The notes under the pieces were generated by a model that was given only the letters and a program-made list of their open reading frames with translations, made no database searches and had not been told where the DNA came from. Position numbers and translations under genes: made by a program. A DNA stretch of 64,000 bases from Longimicrobiales bacterium (GTDB lineage Bacteria > Gemmatimonadota > Gemmatimonadetes > Longimicrobiales > Gaopeijiaceae), in contig JANQRP010000016.1 of assembly GCA_028284495.1 (NCBI GenBank), positions 160,679 to 224,678 of the forward strand. Reading direction: 5' to 3'. Shown piece by piece: positions 35,301 to 42,952 of the stretch (within the stretch, counting starts at the first letter, position 1; each line of letters starts with the position of its first letter).

Positions 35301-38300
35301 TTGTGGGACCCGGTCTCGTGGGACCCGGGACCGACGCGGCCGTCGCGGACGCGCTCGAGCGGTCGGGGCGCCGCATCCATCGGGTGCCCGAGCCGAGCGT
35401 GGCCGCCATCGAGGCCGCATTCGCCGCACTCCACGCCGAGGGCGCGGAGCCCACGGCGGCCGTTCACCTCGACCTGCTCGACGCCGCCACCCCGGGTCGA
35501 TCCATGCCCGACCGAGGCCGCGAGCGAGCGTTCGACGCGCTGCTCCGGGTCGTGCAGGGGCTCGGGCATGTGGACCCGGACCCCGGCTTCCGTCTGGTCG
35601 TTGCGGCGTCTCGAGCGGTCCAGGTCGAAGGAGAACTCACGGACCCCTGGAAGAGCCTCGCGCTGGGGCCGGTGCGGGTCGCGCCCAGGGAGTTCCCGGG
35701 ACTCGAGACCCGCCTCCTCGATCTGGCGCCGGACCTCGATGCGGACGCCGTGGCCGCGGCCGTGCTCGAGGAGCTGAACACCGAGGCGGACGACCGGGTC
35801 GTCGCACGCAGGGGAGGGGAGCGATGGGTGCAGACCATGCGCCCCGCCGCCCCGCCACCCGCGACGTCCGACGCCTCGCCGGTCCGGCCCGGCGACACGT
35901 GGATCGTCACGGGAGGGCTGGGCGGGCTCGGCCTCGAGGTCGCCCGACACCTGGCGGATCGCGCCGCCGTCAACCTGGTGCTGGTCGGCCGCACGGCGCT
36001 GCCTGATCGGAAGGCGTGGGACGAGATCGTCGCCGGTGGTGGTCCCGACCACTCCCGCCGAACGTGTGAGCGCATCGCCGCGGTGCGGGACCTCGAGGGT
36101 CGCGGCTCGAAGGTGCTCGTGCTCGGCGTGGACGTGGCGGACGCGGAGGCCTGCCGGCGCATGGTGGATCGTGTGCGCGACCACTTCGGGCGGGTGACCG
36201 GGCTGGTCCACGCCGCGGGTACGCTCGACGACGAGCCGATCCTGACGAAGACGGTCGAGTCGGCGGCCGCGGTGCTCGCACCCAAGGTCGGAGGCCTCGT
36301 CACGCTCGAAGCGGCCCTGGCCGACGATGCCCCCGACACGGTGATCCTGTTCTCGTCGCGAAGCGCGACCTCGGGGCTGCCCGGCCAGGTCGACTACACC
36401 GCCGCGAACGCGTTCCTGGACGCCTGGGCACGGAGCCGCCGCGCGGAGGGAGGGCGCGGGGTGGTGGCGATCGAGTGGGACATCTGGCGCGACGTCGGCA
36501 TGGCGGCCGATCTCCACGCCTCGATGACCGGCGGCGCAGCGCACGAGGCGTCGGCGACCGACGTCGCGGCGCTGGACCACTCCTACTTCGACCTCCGGAC
36601 GAAGGAGGCGGCCGGGTCCGACCTCTACACCGGCTCGATCGGCCCGGACACGCACTGGCTGCTGGACGACCATCGAATCGAGGGTGAGGGCCCGATCCTG
36701 CCCGGATCGGGATTCGTCGAGATCGCGCGGTCGGCGCTCGCCCTTTCCGGCGTCGAGCTGCCCTTCGCCATGCGCGACGTGATGTTCCTGAGCCCGTTCG
36801 CGGTGGACGACGGCGCGACACGACGCCTCGCGGTCCGTGTTCGTGTGGACGCGGAGGGGGCGTCGTTCGAGATCCTCGGCCGCCCGGACGACGGCGCCGC
36901 CTGGGTGGAGCACTGCCGCGGCCGAGCCGATCGTCTCCCCGGCGCGGCATCGCCCGAGCCGACCGATCTCGCCACCCTTGCGGGCGGGATCGGTGGAAGC
37001 CGGCTGGAGGTGGGTGGCTGTCCCGGAAATCCGTACCTCCGGTTCGGGCACCGCTGGGCCGGTCTCGACGCCATCGAGTCGGGGGAGAACGAGGCCCTCC
37101 TCACGATCACGCTCCCCGAGTCCTGCCGTGCGGACCTCGACTCGCACCTGATGCATCCGGCGCTCTTCGACGTGGCGACGGCGAGCGCACAGTCGATGGT
37201 CGAGGCGTTCCACGAGCCCGGGGCCCTGCACGTGCCCGCGTCCTACGCCGAGATCGTGGTACGGGCGCCGCTTCCGGCGTCGGTCGTGAGCCACGTCCGG
37301 CTCCGCGATCGCCTCGACGGCATGGACCTGTTCGACGTCACCATCTTCGACCCCGACGGTCGTCGGCTGATCGACGTGGAAGAGTTCGTGATGGTTCGCG
37401 TCCGCGACGGCGAAGGGTTCGCGGGCCGGGAACACGGCGAGGATCCGCCGTCCCAGGCCGCCACGACCGGTGTCGCCGGTCGGGGTGCGGGGGGCGTCGA
37501 AGGCATCGAGGAGGGAATCGGGACGGCAGAGGGGGTCCGGGCGTTTGCCCGCGTCCTCGATGCGACGGCGGGCCCGCCCGACGATCCGGTCGGCCCGGTG
37601 GTGGCAGTGTCGCCCCGGGACCTGATCGAGATCATGGCCGCCCTCGACGTGTCTGCGGGTCCGGCCGACGCCACCCCGCCGATCGACGTCGCGCCGCTCG
37701 TCGAGGTCCTCCGCGGCCATCCGGCCGTCGCGGACGCCACCGCGGTCGCGCACCGCTACGGGTCGGACGAGATCCGGATCGTCGCGTTCGTCGCGTACGA
37801 CCATGGGGTCGCGTCGACGGTCAGTGCGCTTCGGAGGTATCTGCGCGCCGAACTCCCTTCCGAGCTCGTGCCGCAGAACTTCGTCGAGATGACGGACATT
37901 CCCCGCGATCGGCGGGGGCGGGTGGTGCGCGACCGGCTCCCGGACCCCTTCGCGCCGCGCGACGACTACGTGGCGCCCCGGACCGCGACCGAGGAGGTCA
38001 TCTCCGACATCTGGAAGCGCCTCATGGGGCTTTCGAGGGTGAGCATCCACGACAACTTCCTCGACGCCGGCGGGCACTCGCTGCTCGGTATCCGGACGCT
38101 GCTGCAGATCGAGAAGCGCACGGGGGTTCGGCTGCATCCCAACCAGCTCACCATGCAGACGCTCGAGCAGCTCGCGGCGGAGGTCGACCGGCGCGCCGCG
38201 GAGAACGGCGCCGGCACCGCCGAAGGCGGTGCGTCTTCCGAGGCCGCCGCAGACCCATCGGACCGAGATGCACCCGGACTTCAGGACCGCATGAAGGCCG

Positions 38301-38329
38301 CTTTCCGCCAGATCGTGCGCGGCTCGTGA
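32333..38329 (+). CDS. Type I PKS: KS-AT-KR-DH - adenylation C-terminal subdomain - carrier
   Basis: 1998 residues from ATG 32333. Ketosynthase ~10-430 with Cys185 (TACSTS), His321 (EAHGTGT) and His361 (NIGHLD). Acyltransferase ~535-830 with Ser642 (GHSMGEY); the specificity-position motif is VAAHSAML, not a clear malonyl or methylmalonyl signature. Structural KR part from ~963, then catalytic KR ~1185-1390 with VTGGLGGLG and Ser/Tyr/Asn (SSRSA, VDYTAANAF). Dehydratase ~1430-1690 with His1447 (HRIEGEGPILPG) and Asp1613 (HPALFD). Residues ~1780-1865 resemble the small C-terminal subdomain of an adenylating enzyme (HPAVADATAVAHRY, ELPSELVPQNFVEM, RDRRGRVVRDRLPDP) with no large subdomain. Carrier Ser1916 (GGHSLLG), NRPS-like. 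KR precedes DH, the reverse of the usual order. No thioesterase. The stop overlaps the next start (GTGA). Confidence 0.94.
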   Translation: MARLDELIQSGSAIAIVGMAAHVPGAASVRRFWRNVRGGVESIRPVSESDLRAAGVARELIENPDYVPAAAPLPGMESFDAGFFGMSPWDASVMDPQHRHFLECAWEALEDAGHVPERFGGPVGVFAGSGTNAYFWGHVMTNPDLVREAGFFLLRHTGNDKDFLSTRVSYEFDLTGPSVNVQTACSTSLVAVHLASQSLLLGECDMALAGGVTIELPHGVGYLFKENEILSPDGHCRAFDADAAGTVFGSGAGVVVLRRLEDAVADGDAIRAVVLGSALNNDGSGKVGYLAPSVEGQAKAIAEALTVAGVSPDDISYVEAHGTGTAVGDPIEVTALTEAFRTGSDATGYCALGSVKTNIGHLDTAAGVAGLIKVVSALEAAELPPSLHYRVPNPRIDFESSPFRVNAELEPWPVGSGPRTAGVSSLGVGGTNAFVVVEEAPPIPATGPGRDLDLLLVSGRNRRVLEAASANLGRFLDEDFDGQLADVAWTLAVGRRGFEHRRAVVAGSTEEAVEALVAGSDVDRERIVTDVVMEPSPSVAFLFAGGGSQYPGMGAGLYAAEKVYRETVDACLAALEADSGEYAAADLAERVRAFLLDPDVLPPEVDTTAPALALPALFTTQIAQARLWRSWGVEPSALLGHSMGEYTAACLAGVLSLEDALALVVVRGRLFEQVPPGAMLGVSLSEEALAELLPDALSIAAVNAPDATVASGPPEDVDALSRSLEERGIESRRIHIAVAAHSAMLEGILEEFEVAVRGFEFSAPSIPFVSNLSGDWITDDEAADPTYWVRQLRHTVRYADGVSRLLDGESRALLEVGPGRTLATLARMNRGAGDAARTFTSMPHSDESETSDLAHQLGTLGGLWAAGVDVDWRAFHAMAGGGATRRRVSLPTYPFERERHWIEPGRGVPLREGFEDSIAPQATGAATGADAASGSSVPATAASGTGPAGAAIHGAGASPSDALDGWFYEPGWESADATPGAVPDTGTILLVGPGLVGPGTDAAVADALERSGRRIHRVPEPSVAAIEAAFAALHAEGAEPTAAVHLDLLDAATPGRSMPDRGRERAFDALLRVVQGLGHVDPDPGFRLVVAASRAVQVEGELTDPWKSLALGPVRVAPREFPGLETRLLDLAPDLDADAVAAAVLEELNTEADDRVVARRGGERWVQTMRPAAPPPATSDASPVRPGDTWIVTGGLGGLGLEVARHLADRAAVNLVLVGRTALPDRKAWDEIVAGGGPDHSRRTCERIAAVRDLEGRGSKVLVLGVDVADAEACRRMVDRVRDHFGRVTGLVHAAGTLDDEPILTKTVESAAAVLAPKVGGLVTLEAALADDAPDTVILFSSRSATSGLPGQVDYTAANAFLDAWARSRRAEGGRGVVAIEWDIWRDVGMAADLHASMTGGAAHEASATDVAALDHSYFDLRTKEAAGSDLYTGSIGPDTHWLLDDHRIEGEGPILPGSGFVEIARSALALSGVELPFAMRDVMFLSPFAVDDGATRRLAVRVRVDAEGASFEILGRPDDGAAWVEHCRGRADRLPGAASPEPTDLATLAGGIGGSRLEVGGCPGNPYLRFGHRWAGLDAIESGENEALLTITLPESCRADLDSHLMHPALFDVATASAQSMVEAFHEPGALHVPASYAEIVVRAPLPASVVSHVRLRDRLDGMDLFDVTIFDPDGRRLIDVEEFVMVRVRDGEGFAGREHGEDPPSQAATTGVAGRGAGGVEGIEEGIGTAEGVRAFARVLDATAGPPDDPVGPVVAVSPRDLIEIMAALDVSAGPADATPPIDVAPLVEVLRGHPAVADATAVAHRYGSDEIRIVAFVAYDHGVASTVSALRRYLRAELPSELVPQNFVEMTDIPRDRRGRVVRDRLPDPFAPRDDYVAPRTATEEVISDIWKRLMGLSRVSIHDNFLDAGGHSLLGIRTLLQIEKRTGVRLHPNQLTMQTLEQLAAEVDRRAAENGAGTAEGGASSEAAADPSDRDAPGLQDRMKAAFRQIVRGS

Positions 38330-39096
38330 ACCCCTTCTATTTCGGCGATCCGGAGCGGCCCCTCTACGGAGTGTACCACCCCCCCCGCGGGACGGACGCC
38401 GGGCGCGCAGTACTCCTCTGCTACCCGATCGGCGCCGAGTACATGCGCTCGCACCGGGCCTTCCGCCAGCTCACCTCGTCCCTCACCCGCAAGGGGATGC
38501 ACGTCCTCCGGTTCGACTACCTCGGCACGGGCGACTCCGCGGGAAACGGGCTCGACGCTTCGCTCGACGAGTGGCTCCACGACATCACTCTCGCCATCGA
38601 GGAGCTGAAGGATTCGGCGGGCGTCGAGTCCGTCGCCGTCGTCGGGCTGCGGGTCGGGGGCACGCTCGCGCTGTCCGCCACCGCCGCTCGCGCAGACGTG
38701 TCACATGTCGTCCTGTGGGATCCGGTCACCGACGTGGGCGAGTTCCTCGAGGGGGCCATCGACTCACGCCCCGACGATGTCCAGGACTGGGGTCTCCCGG
38801 CCGGCACGGTCGGCCTCGGCGGCTTCCCGCTGACGCCCGACCTCCGGATCGCGCTCTCGGCGCTCCAACTCGCGGACATGCGTCCCGACAGCGGGAAGCG
38901 GGTGGACCTGATCGTGTCCACGGACGCCCCGGACGTGGCCCGACTGCAGGCCGCGTGGTCGACAGGGCAGGCCGATGTGCGCTACCGTTGCGTTCCCAGC
39001 GAGGGCGACTGGTCGAAGGGAGACCGGTTCGGTTCGGCCCTCATCCCGCAGGCGATCATCGGCGGGGTGGTCGAGGCGCTCGTCGACGGGAACTGA
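38326..39096 (+). CDS. Alpha/beta-hydrolase-fold protein lacking the nucleophile serine
   Basis: 256 residues from a GTG that overlaps the PKS stop. The fold is clear: PLYGVYHPP, AVLLCYPIGAEYMRSHRAFRQLTSSLTRKGMHVLRFDYLGTGDSAG and VAVVGLRVGGTLAL. The nucleophile elbow GxSxG reads GLRVG, so the catalytic Ser is replaced by Arg. Proteins with a GLRxG elbow occur as hydrolase-fold partners in exosortase-A loci and near some PKS/NRPS genes. A role as a non-catalytic or unusual off-loading partner of the PKS is inference. It is translationally coupled to the PKS. Confidence 0.85.
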   Translation: MNPFYFGDPERPLYGVYHPPRGTDAGRAVLLCYPIGAEYMRSHRAFRQLTSSLTRKGMHVLRFDYLGTGDSAGNGLDASLDEWLHDITLAIEELKDSAGVESVAVVGLRVGGTLALSATAARADVSHVVLWDPVTDVGEFLEGAIDSRPDDVQDWGLPAGTVGLGGFPLTPDLRIALSALQLADMRPDSGKRVDLIVSTDAPDVARLQAAWSTGQADVRYRCVPSEGDWSKGDRFGSALIPQAIIGGVVEALVDGN

Positions 39097-39149
39097 GCAC
39101 CCCGGCCGCGAGGCCGGTCGCACGTCGGACGCACGCATCAGACGGACCC

Positions 39150-40073
39150 ATGACGGAACGGGCACTTCGATTCGGACGCAGCACCCCGATGGTGGGGATT
39201 CTCACCCAGCCGGCGGCTGGAGAGGTTCGTCCCGACGCGCCCGCGGTCCTGATTCTGAACTCGGGCATCATCCACCACATCGGCGCGAACCGCCTGTACG
39301 TCGAGATCGCCCGCGCTCTGGCCGAGCGAGGCTTCTCGAGCCTCCGCTTCGACTTCTCGGGTGTGGGGGACAGCGAGCCGCGTCGTGACGCACTCCCCTT
39401 CGAGGAGAGCGCCGTGGTGGAGGCGCGCGAGGCCATGGACTACATGGCCGACGTCACGGGTGCACGCACCTTCGTGCTCCTCGGGCTTTGCTCCGGTGCG
39501 GACATGGCGTACTACACCGCGCTCGAGGACGAGCGCGTGGTGGGACTCGCCCAGCTCGACGCCTTCGTGTACCGGACCCGGCGCTGGTACGTGAAGTGCT
39601 ACGGTCCGAAGCTGCTCGATCTCGGCGCCTGGGTGAACGCCGTACGATGCCGCGTCCAGCCGCTCCTGGGGAAGGTCACGGGGGCCGAGGAAGACGGTGT
39701 CTCGGAGGTGTTCGTGGCACCCGAGTATCGCCGCGTCTTTCCTCCGAAGGAGACGATCGAGACCGGGATGCGGCGCCTCGCCGACCGCGGCATGGAGTTC
39801 TTCTTCACCTTTACCGGCGACGAGCAGAACATCCTCTATCGCGACCAGTACGAGGAGGCGATGGACGTCGAGTTCGGCGACCGGATCGAAGTGCGCTACA
39901 TGCCCGAGTCCGACCACACCTTCACCGGCCTCGTGCACCAGCGGAGCGTCGTCCGCGACATCACGGCCTGGTGTGACGGCCGCTGGCCGGCTCAGCCGGC
40001 CGGGCGAAACTCCGGCTCGTTCTCCTCGAATCCCCACATGAAGGGGGGCTCGGCGCCGCACGCGCGCACGTAG
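39150..40073 (+). CDS. Alpha/beta-hydrolase-fold protein with cysteine elbow
   Basis: 307 residues. AVLILNSGIIHHIGANRLYVEIARALAERGFSSLRFDFSGVGDSEP matches the fold, and the elbow is VLLGLCSGADMAYY, in which the nucleophile position of GxSxG is Cys (GLCSG). A late Asp (FTGDEQNILY) and His (PESDHTF) can complete a triad. It pairs with the preceding gene as two successive hydrolase-fold proteins, again like the hydrolase 1/2 pair of exosortase-A loci. Thioester cleavage or transfer from the PKS carrier is a fair guess. The last ~27 codons overlap the end of the convergent DinB-like gene by 82 bases, so an earlier natural stop was probably lost. Confidence 0.82.
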   Translation: MTERALRFGRSTPMVGILTQPAAGEVRPDAPAVLILNSGIIHHIGANRLYVEIARALAERGFSSLRFDFSGVGDSEPRRDALPFEESAVVEAREAMDYMADVTGARTFVLLGLCSGADMAYYTALEDERVVGLAQLDAFVYRTRRWYVKCYGPKLLDLGAWVNAVRCRVQPLLGKVTGAEEDGVSEVFVAPEYRRVFPPKETIETGMRRLADRGMEFFFTFTGDEQNILYRDQYEEAMDVEFGDRIEVRYMPESDHTFTGLVHQRSVVRDITAWCDGRWPAQPAGRNSGSFSSNPHMKGGSAPHART

Positions 40074-40504
40074 GCGAACAGCTGCCCCCGGTGGTGCATG
40101 AACTCGTCGCCGAGCACCACCATCGCGAAGGTTCCGTTCAGCGGGATCCCCCAGTTGTTCTCGACCGGTCCGGCGAGCTGTGCGTCGCCGACATTGGCGA
40201 TCGCGGCGTCCGCCCGCTTCCAGCACTCGCGCGCGAAGTTCATGACGGCCTCCTTCGTTGCGAGCCCCGATGCGACCTCGCTCTCGCCTGCCGCGTCGGC
40301 GTCGATCCTGCCGGACGCCACGCCTTCCGCGATCTCACGGACGATGCTGCCGGAGGTGTGTACCACCAGCTCGGCCGGCGTGCGCATGCCGGGAATCGGG
40401 TGATCGTGGAACCGGTCGGCGGGAATCGCGTCGATGACGCGGAGATACATCCCGTACTTGCTGCGCGTGTGGTCCCACAGGCCGTCCAGCCACTGGCGGT
40501 TCAC
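39992..40504 (-). CDS. DinB-like (DinB_2/DUF1572-type) protein
   Basis: 170 residues with a four-helix DinB fold. The likely metal ligands are in PAELVVHTSGSIVREI (first His) and GDEFMHHRGQLFAYVRACG (His pair), the classical three-His arrangement. Members are thiol transferases or metal-dependent damage-response proteins, mostly without known substrates. The start is GTG at 40504. The 3' end overlaps the convergent hydrolase gene by 82 bases. Confidence 0.83.
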   Translation of the reverse strand: MNRQWLDGLWDHTRSKYGMYLRVIDAIPADRFHDHPIPGMRTPAELVVHTSGSIVREIAEGVASGRIDADAAGESEVASGLATKEAVMNFARECWKRADAAIANVGDAQLAGPVENNWGIPLNGTFAMVVLGDEFMHHRGQLFAYVRACGAEPPFMWGFEENEPEFRPAG

Positions 40505-40606
40505 GATGAGGTCCTCGGGGAGGTGGGGAGGGTGCCGATCCGGACCGCGACAATCTGATGTGGCGCGGCCCGTCGGGCTACCGGACGAGCGCCGTGAACG
40601 TCACGA

Positions 40607-41536
40607 TCAGCGGGCGGCAGGACCGTCGGGAGCCGGTGGGCCGGGCGGCGCCGACTCGGCCGGTAGCGCCGTGATCGGAAATGCCTTCACCGCCTCGACG
40701 ATGCCGCGAGCGACCCGGTCGGGGTCGTCCACGATCACCTCACGGTCCGACGGGCTCGTGAGGAACCCCGTCTCGAGGATGAGCGCGATGGTCCGGGGAT
40801 CGAGCGAGTGCTCGTACCGCCGGACGTTGAACGCGTAGTAGTTCCGCATGCGGCGGGTCGCGTCCGGCAGGCGCCGGAGGCCCGTGGCCTCCCCGTAGGT
40901 GTCGCGAAGCAGGTCGACCATCTCCTGTGCGCGGCCGGTGTAGTCGCGGCCCGGGGCCGCCACGCGGAAGCCTCGAGCCGCCGGGTCCGCCGCACCGTCG
41001 GCATGAATCGCGATGAAGAGGTGCGCGTGGTAGTCGGGCGGCACCACCGCCGGGAGGATGTCGACCTCGTACCCCAGCTCCGCGAGCATGTCGCCCGTCC
41101 GCTCGGCCAGCGCCAGGTTGACCTCCCACTCGGCCAGCCCAGCCGCGTACGTCCCCCCCGTCCGGAGCCCGTACAGCTCCTCGGGCGCCTCACTTGCTCG
41201 CCAGTGGCCGGCCTGGAGGGCGATTCGGACGGGGCCCGCAGGCGGCTCCCACTCGTCCGGCGTGAAGTCGGGGGCCGGGTACCGGTTGCGGCGCGAGCGC
41301 CAGCTCCGAACGCGGTCGTCGTCAGTACCGCCGTCGAGGCGGGCTTCCTGCCGCGTATCGGCGCCTCGTCCGTCGGCGCCTCGTCCATCGTCGTCGGTGC
41401 CCGGGGCCGGCTCGGCGGTTGGCGTCTCCATCGCCGGCGCGACCGCGTCCGGATCCTCCCCGGAACCTCCCGCGAGCGCGGTCAGGCCCACGGCGAGGCC
41501 ACCCGATCCCAGAATCAGCAGGACGATCGATCGCAT
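40607..41536 (-). CDS. N-acetylmuramoyl-L-alanine amidase with acidic linker
   Basis: 309 residues. An N-terminal hydrophobic anchor or signal (IVLLILGSGGLAVGLTALAGG) is followed by a long Asp/Gly/Arg-rich disordered linker to ~100, then an Amidase_3 domain. Zinc and catalytic residues are in ALQAGHWRAS, LAEWEVNLALAERT, FIAIHADG and LILETGFLTSPSDRE. It differs from the other amidase of the window by its linker and by AGHW in place of PGHGG. It is expected to cleave septal peptidoglycan at the outer face of the membrane. ATG 41536. Confidence 0.87.
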   Translation of the reverse strand: MRSIVLLILGSGGLAVGLTALAGGSGEDPDAVAPAMETPTAEPAPGTDDDGRGADGRGADTRQEARLDGGTDDDRVRSWRSRRNRYPAPDFTPDEWEPPAGPVRIALQAGHWRASEAPEELYGLRTGGTYAAGLAEWEVNLALAERTGDMLAELGYEVDILPAVVPPDYHAHLFIAIHADGAADPAARGFRVAAPGRDYTGRAQEMVDLLRDTYGEATGLRRLPDATRRMRNYYAFNVRRYEHSLDPRTIALILETGFLTSPSDREVIVDDPDRVARGIVEAVKAFPITALPAESAPPGPPAPDGPAAR

Positions 41537-41895
41537 TGGGGCCTCGTTGGGAGGGGAAGTTCTCGTGCGGGGGTCAGGGTTCCGGACACCCGGGCGGCGT
41601 CGACCGCCGCCCCGGCCGCCGAGGTCACCTGCTACCGGGGGGGACGAGGAGAGTGCCACCCCGGCGATGCCTCCGCCAGCGCGAGTCCGCCCCGGACTGT
41701 CCGGAGGGCACGTCCCGACAGTTCGCCGCCAGTGTGCTTCGTGGAACGAAGCCATCGTGGGGCCGCGACCGTTTCACGGCCGGAACGGCGTTGCCGCTCC
41801 TGGTGGGTCCCGATCCAGAGAGCGTCCCGCGTCCGCTCGGTCTCGGGCTGCTCGGTGACGGACGCCGTCCCCGGATCGCCGACACGCCGAACCGA
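41537..41895. other. 359-bp gap without a supported gene
   Basis: Open frames here have Arg/Pro/Ser-rich shadow composition. The visible structure is a 7-bp-stem hairpin GCTTCGT-GGA-ACGAAGC at 41736-41752, which could end transcription from the ABC operon on its right, and a GGCCG-rich inverted repeat near 41761-41785. The promoter of the amidase gene should be in the left third. Confidence 0.5.
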
Positions 41896-42612
41896 TCAGT
41901 CGAGCCGGACTCCCGGACCCAGGTACTCGCGCCGGAACTGGGCGTGTTCGAGGGCCTCCCGTGGCGACCCGAGGTGGTGCGTCGTGCCGGCCACGGACCA
42001 GATGATCACGTCCGAGAGCCGCAGCAGATCGATGGCATCGTGCCCCGAGGTGACCACCGCGCATCCGGCCTCGGCCAGATCGCGGAAGACCCGGAACAGC
42101 GGGTCGCGGTCCTTCGGGGCCAGCCCGGCCAGCGGCTCATCCGCCACCAGCACCGTCGGGCGTCGGTAGTGGACGAGCCCGAACGAGACCCGCGATCGCT
42201 CGCCGCCGGAGAGTACGCGCACCGGCTCGTCGAGAAACGCCTCGAGCCGGGCGGCGTCGATCGCCGGTGCCGGGTCGCCCAGGTCGTATGCCGACGCCAT
42301 CGCCCGGAAGTGGGAGCGGACCGTGAAGTGAGGGGCGCAGATACCCCGCTGCGGTACGAACATGAGCCCGGCCCGGGCGAGCTTCGGGAGCGAGTGGCGG
42401 TCCGCCGATCGTCCCCCGAAGTGCAGCGCCCCGTAGTCGGGCCGGAGCTCGCCCACGGCGATTCGGAGCAGCGTCGTCTTCCCCGAGCCGTTGCGCCCCA
42501 TGAGCGTCGAGATCCGGCCGGGCTCCGCCCACATCGAGGCCGACTTCAGAACGTCGAGCGACCCGAAGCTCTTCCCGATGCCCTCGGCGGCGAGCGGGTA
42601 GTCAGAAGGCAC
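41896..42612 (-). CDS. ABC transporter ATP-binding protein
   Basis: 238 residues. All ABC motifs are present: Walker A GRNGSGKTT, Q-loop region FVPQRGI, signature LSGGERSRV, Walker B VLVADEP with the catalytic Glu and H-loop TSGHDA. Residues 1-35 fit the usual beta-strand start. Substrate is not predictable. It overlaps a small membrane-protein gene by 11 bases; a full-size permease is absent, so the transport unit may be unusual or use a permease elsewhere. The GTG start at 42612 begins VPSDYPLAAEGIGKSFG; the longer frame is a shadow. Confidence 0.87.
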   Translation of the reverse strand: MPSDYPLAAEGIGKSFGSLDVLKSASMWAEPGRISTLMGRNGSGKTTLLRIAVGELRPDYGALHFGGRSADRHSLPKLARAGLMFVPQRGICAPHFTVRSHFRAMASAYDLGDPAPAIDAARLEAFLDEPVRVLSGGERSRVSFGLVHYRRPTVLVADEPLAGLAPKDRDPLFRVFRDLAEAGCAVVTSGHDAIDLLRLSDVIIWSVAGTTHHLGSPREALEHAQFRREYLGPGVRLD

Positions 42613-42919
42613 GAGGGGCCAGCAGCAAGAGCTCCAGCGCGACTCCGAGGCCGATGGCGGGAAGGAGCATCCCGACCGGACCGACCCCCAGGTTCCGCAG
42701 AAAGGGGACCTCGCCCCTTCGGTACTGGTCGCCCACGACGACCGCGACGACGACGAGGAGGACCGGGATCGCGGAGGCCGGGCCGACATCGGCGTCCAGG
42801 CCCGCGGCGGCGAGCCCCGCCGACGCTCCGGCTACCGTCGCGCGGACGAACGCCCAGACGAGCGCGGTCCGCAGCAGCGTCGACCGGAGAAACGCGCCCC
42901 GCGGCAGTCCGGCGATCAC
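42602..42919 (-). CDS. Small integral membrane protein paired with the ABC ATPase
   Basis: 105 residues from a GTG. Three hydrophobic helices are visible: TALVWAFVRATVAGASAGLAAAG, ASAIPVLLVVVAVVVGDQYRRG and VGPVGMLLPAIGLGVALELLLLA. No family is recognised. It overlaps the ABC ATPase, so they are made together; the size suggests an accessory or a homo-oligomeric membrane partner. Confidence 0.72.
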   Translation of the reverse strand: MIAGLPRGAFLRSTLLRTALVWAFVRATVAGASAGLAAAGLDADVGPASAIPVLLVVVAVVVGDQYRRGEVPFLRNLGVGPVGMLLPAIGLGVALELLLLAPRAF

Positions 42920-42952
42920 GAGGCGCGCGTCAGGCTCGTCGGTCTCGCCAAG

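Noticed and set aside
32249..38137. A 1962-residue open frame antisense to the PKS
   Set aside because: Arg/His/Gly/Pro-rich composition with no motifs; a consequence of GC-rich codon bias opposite a real gene with complete PKS motifs.
38326..40073. An exosortase A (PEP-CTERM) locus
   Set aside because: The hydrolase-fold pair resembles exosortase-associated proteins, but no exosortase, PEP-CTERM motif or polysaccharide gene is visible; adjacency to the PKS explains them better.
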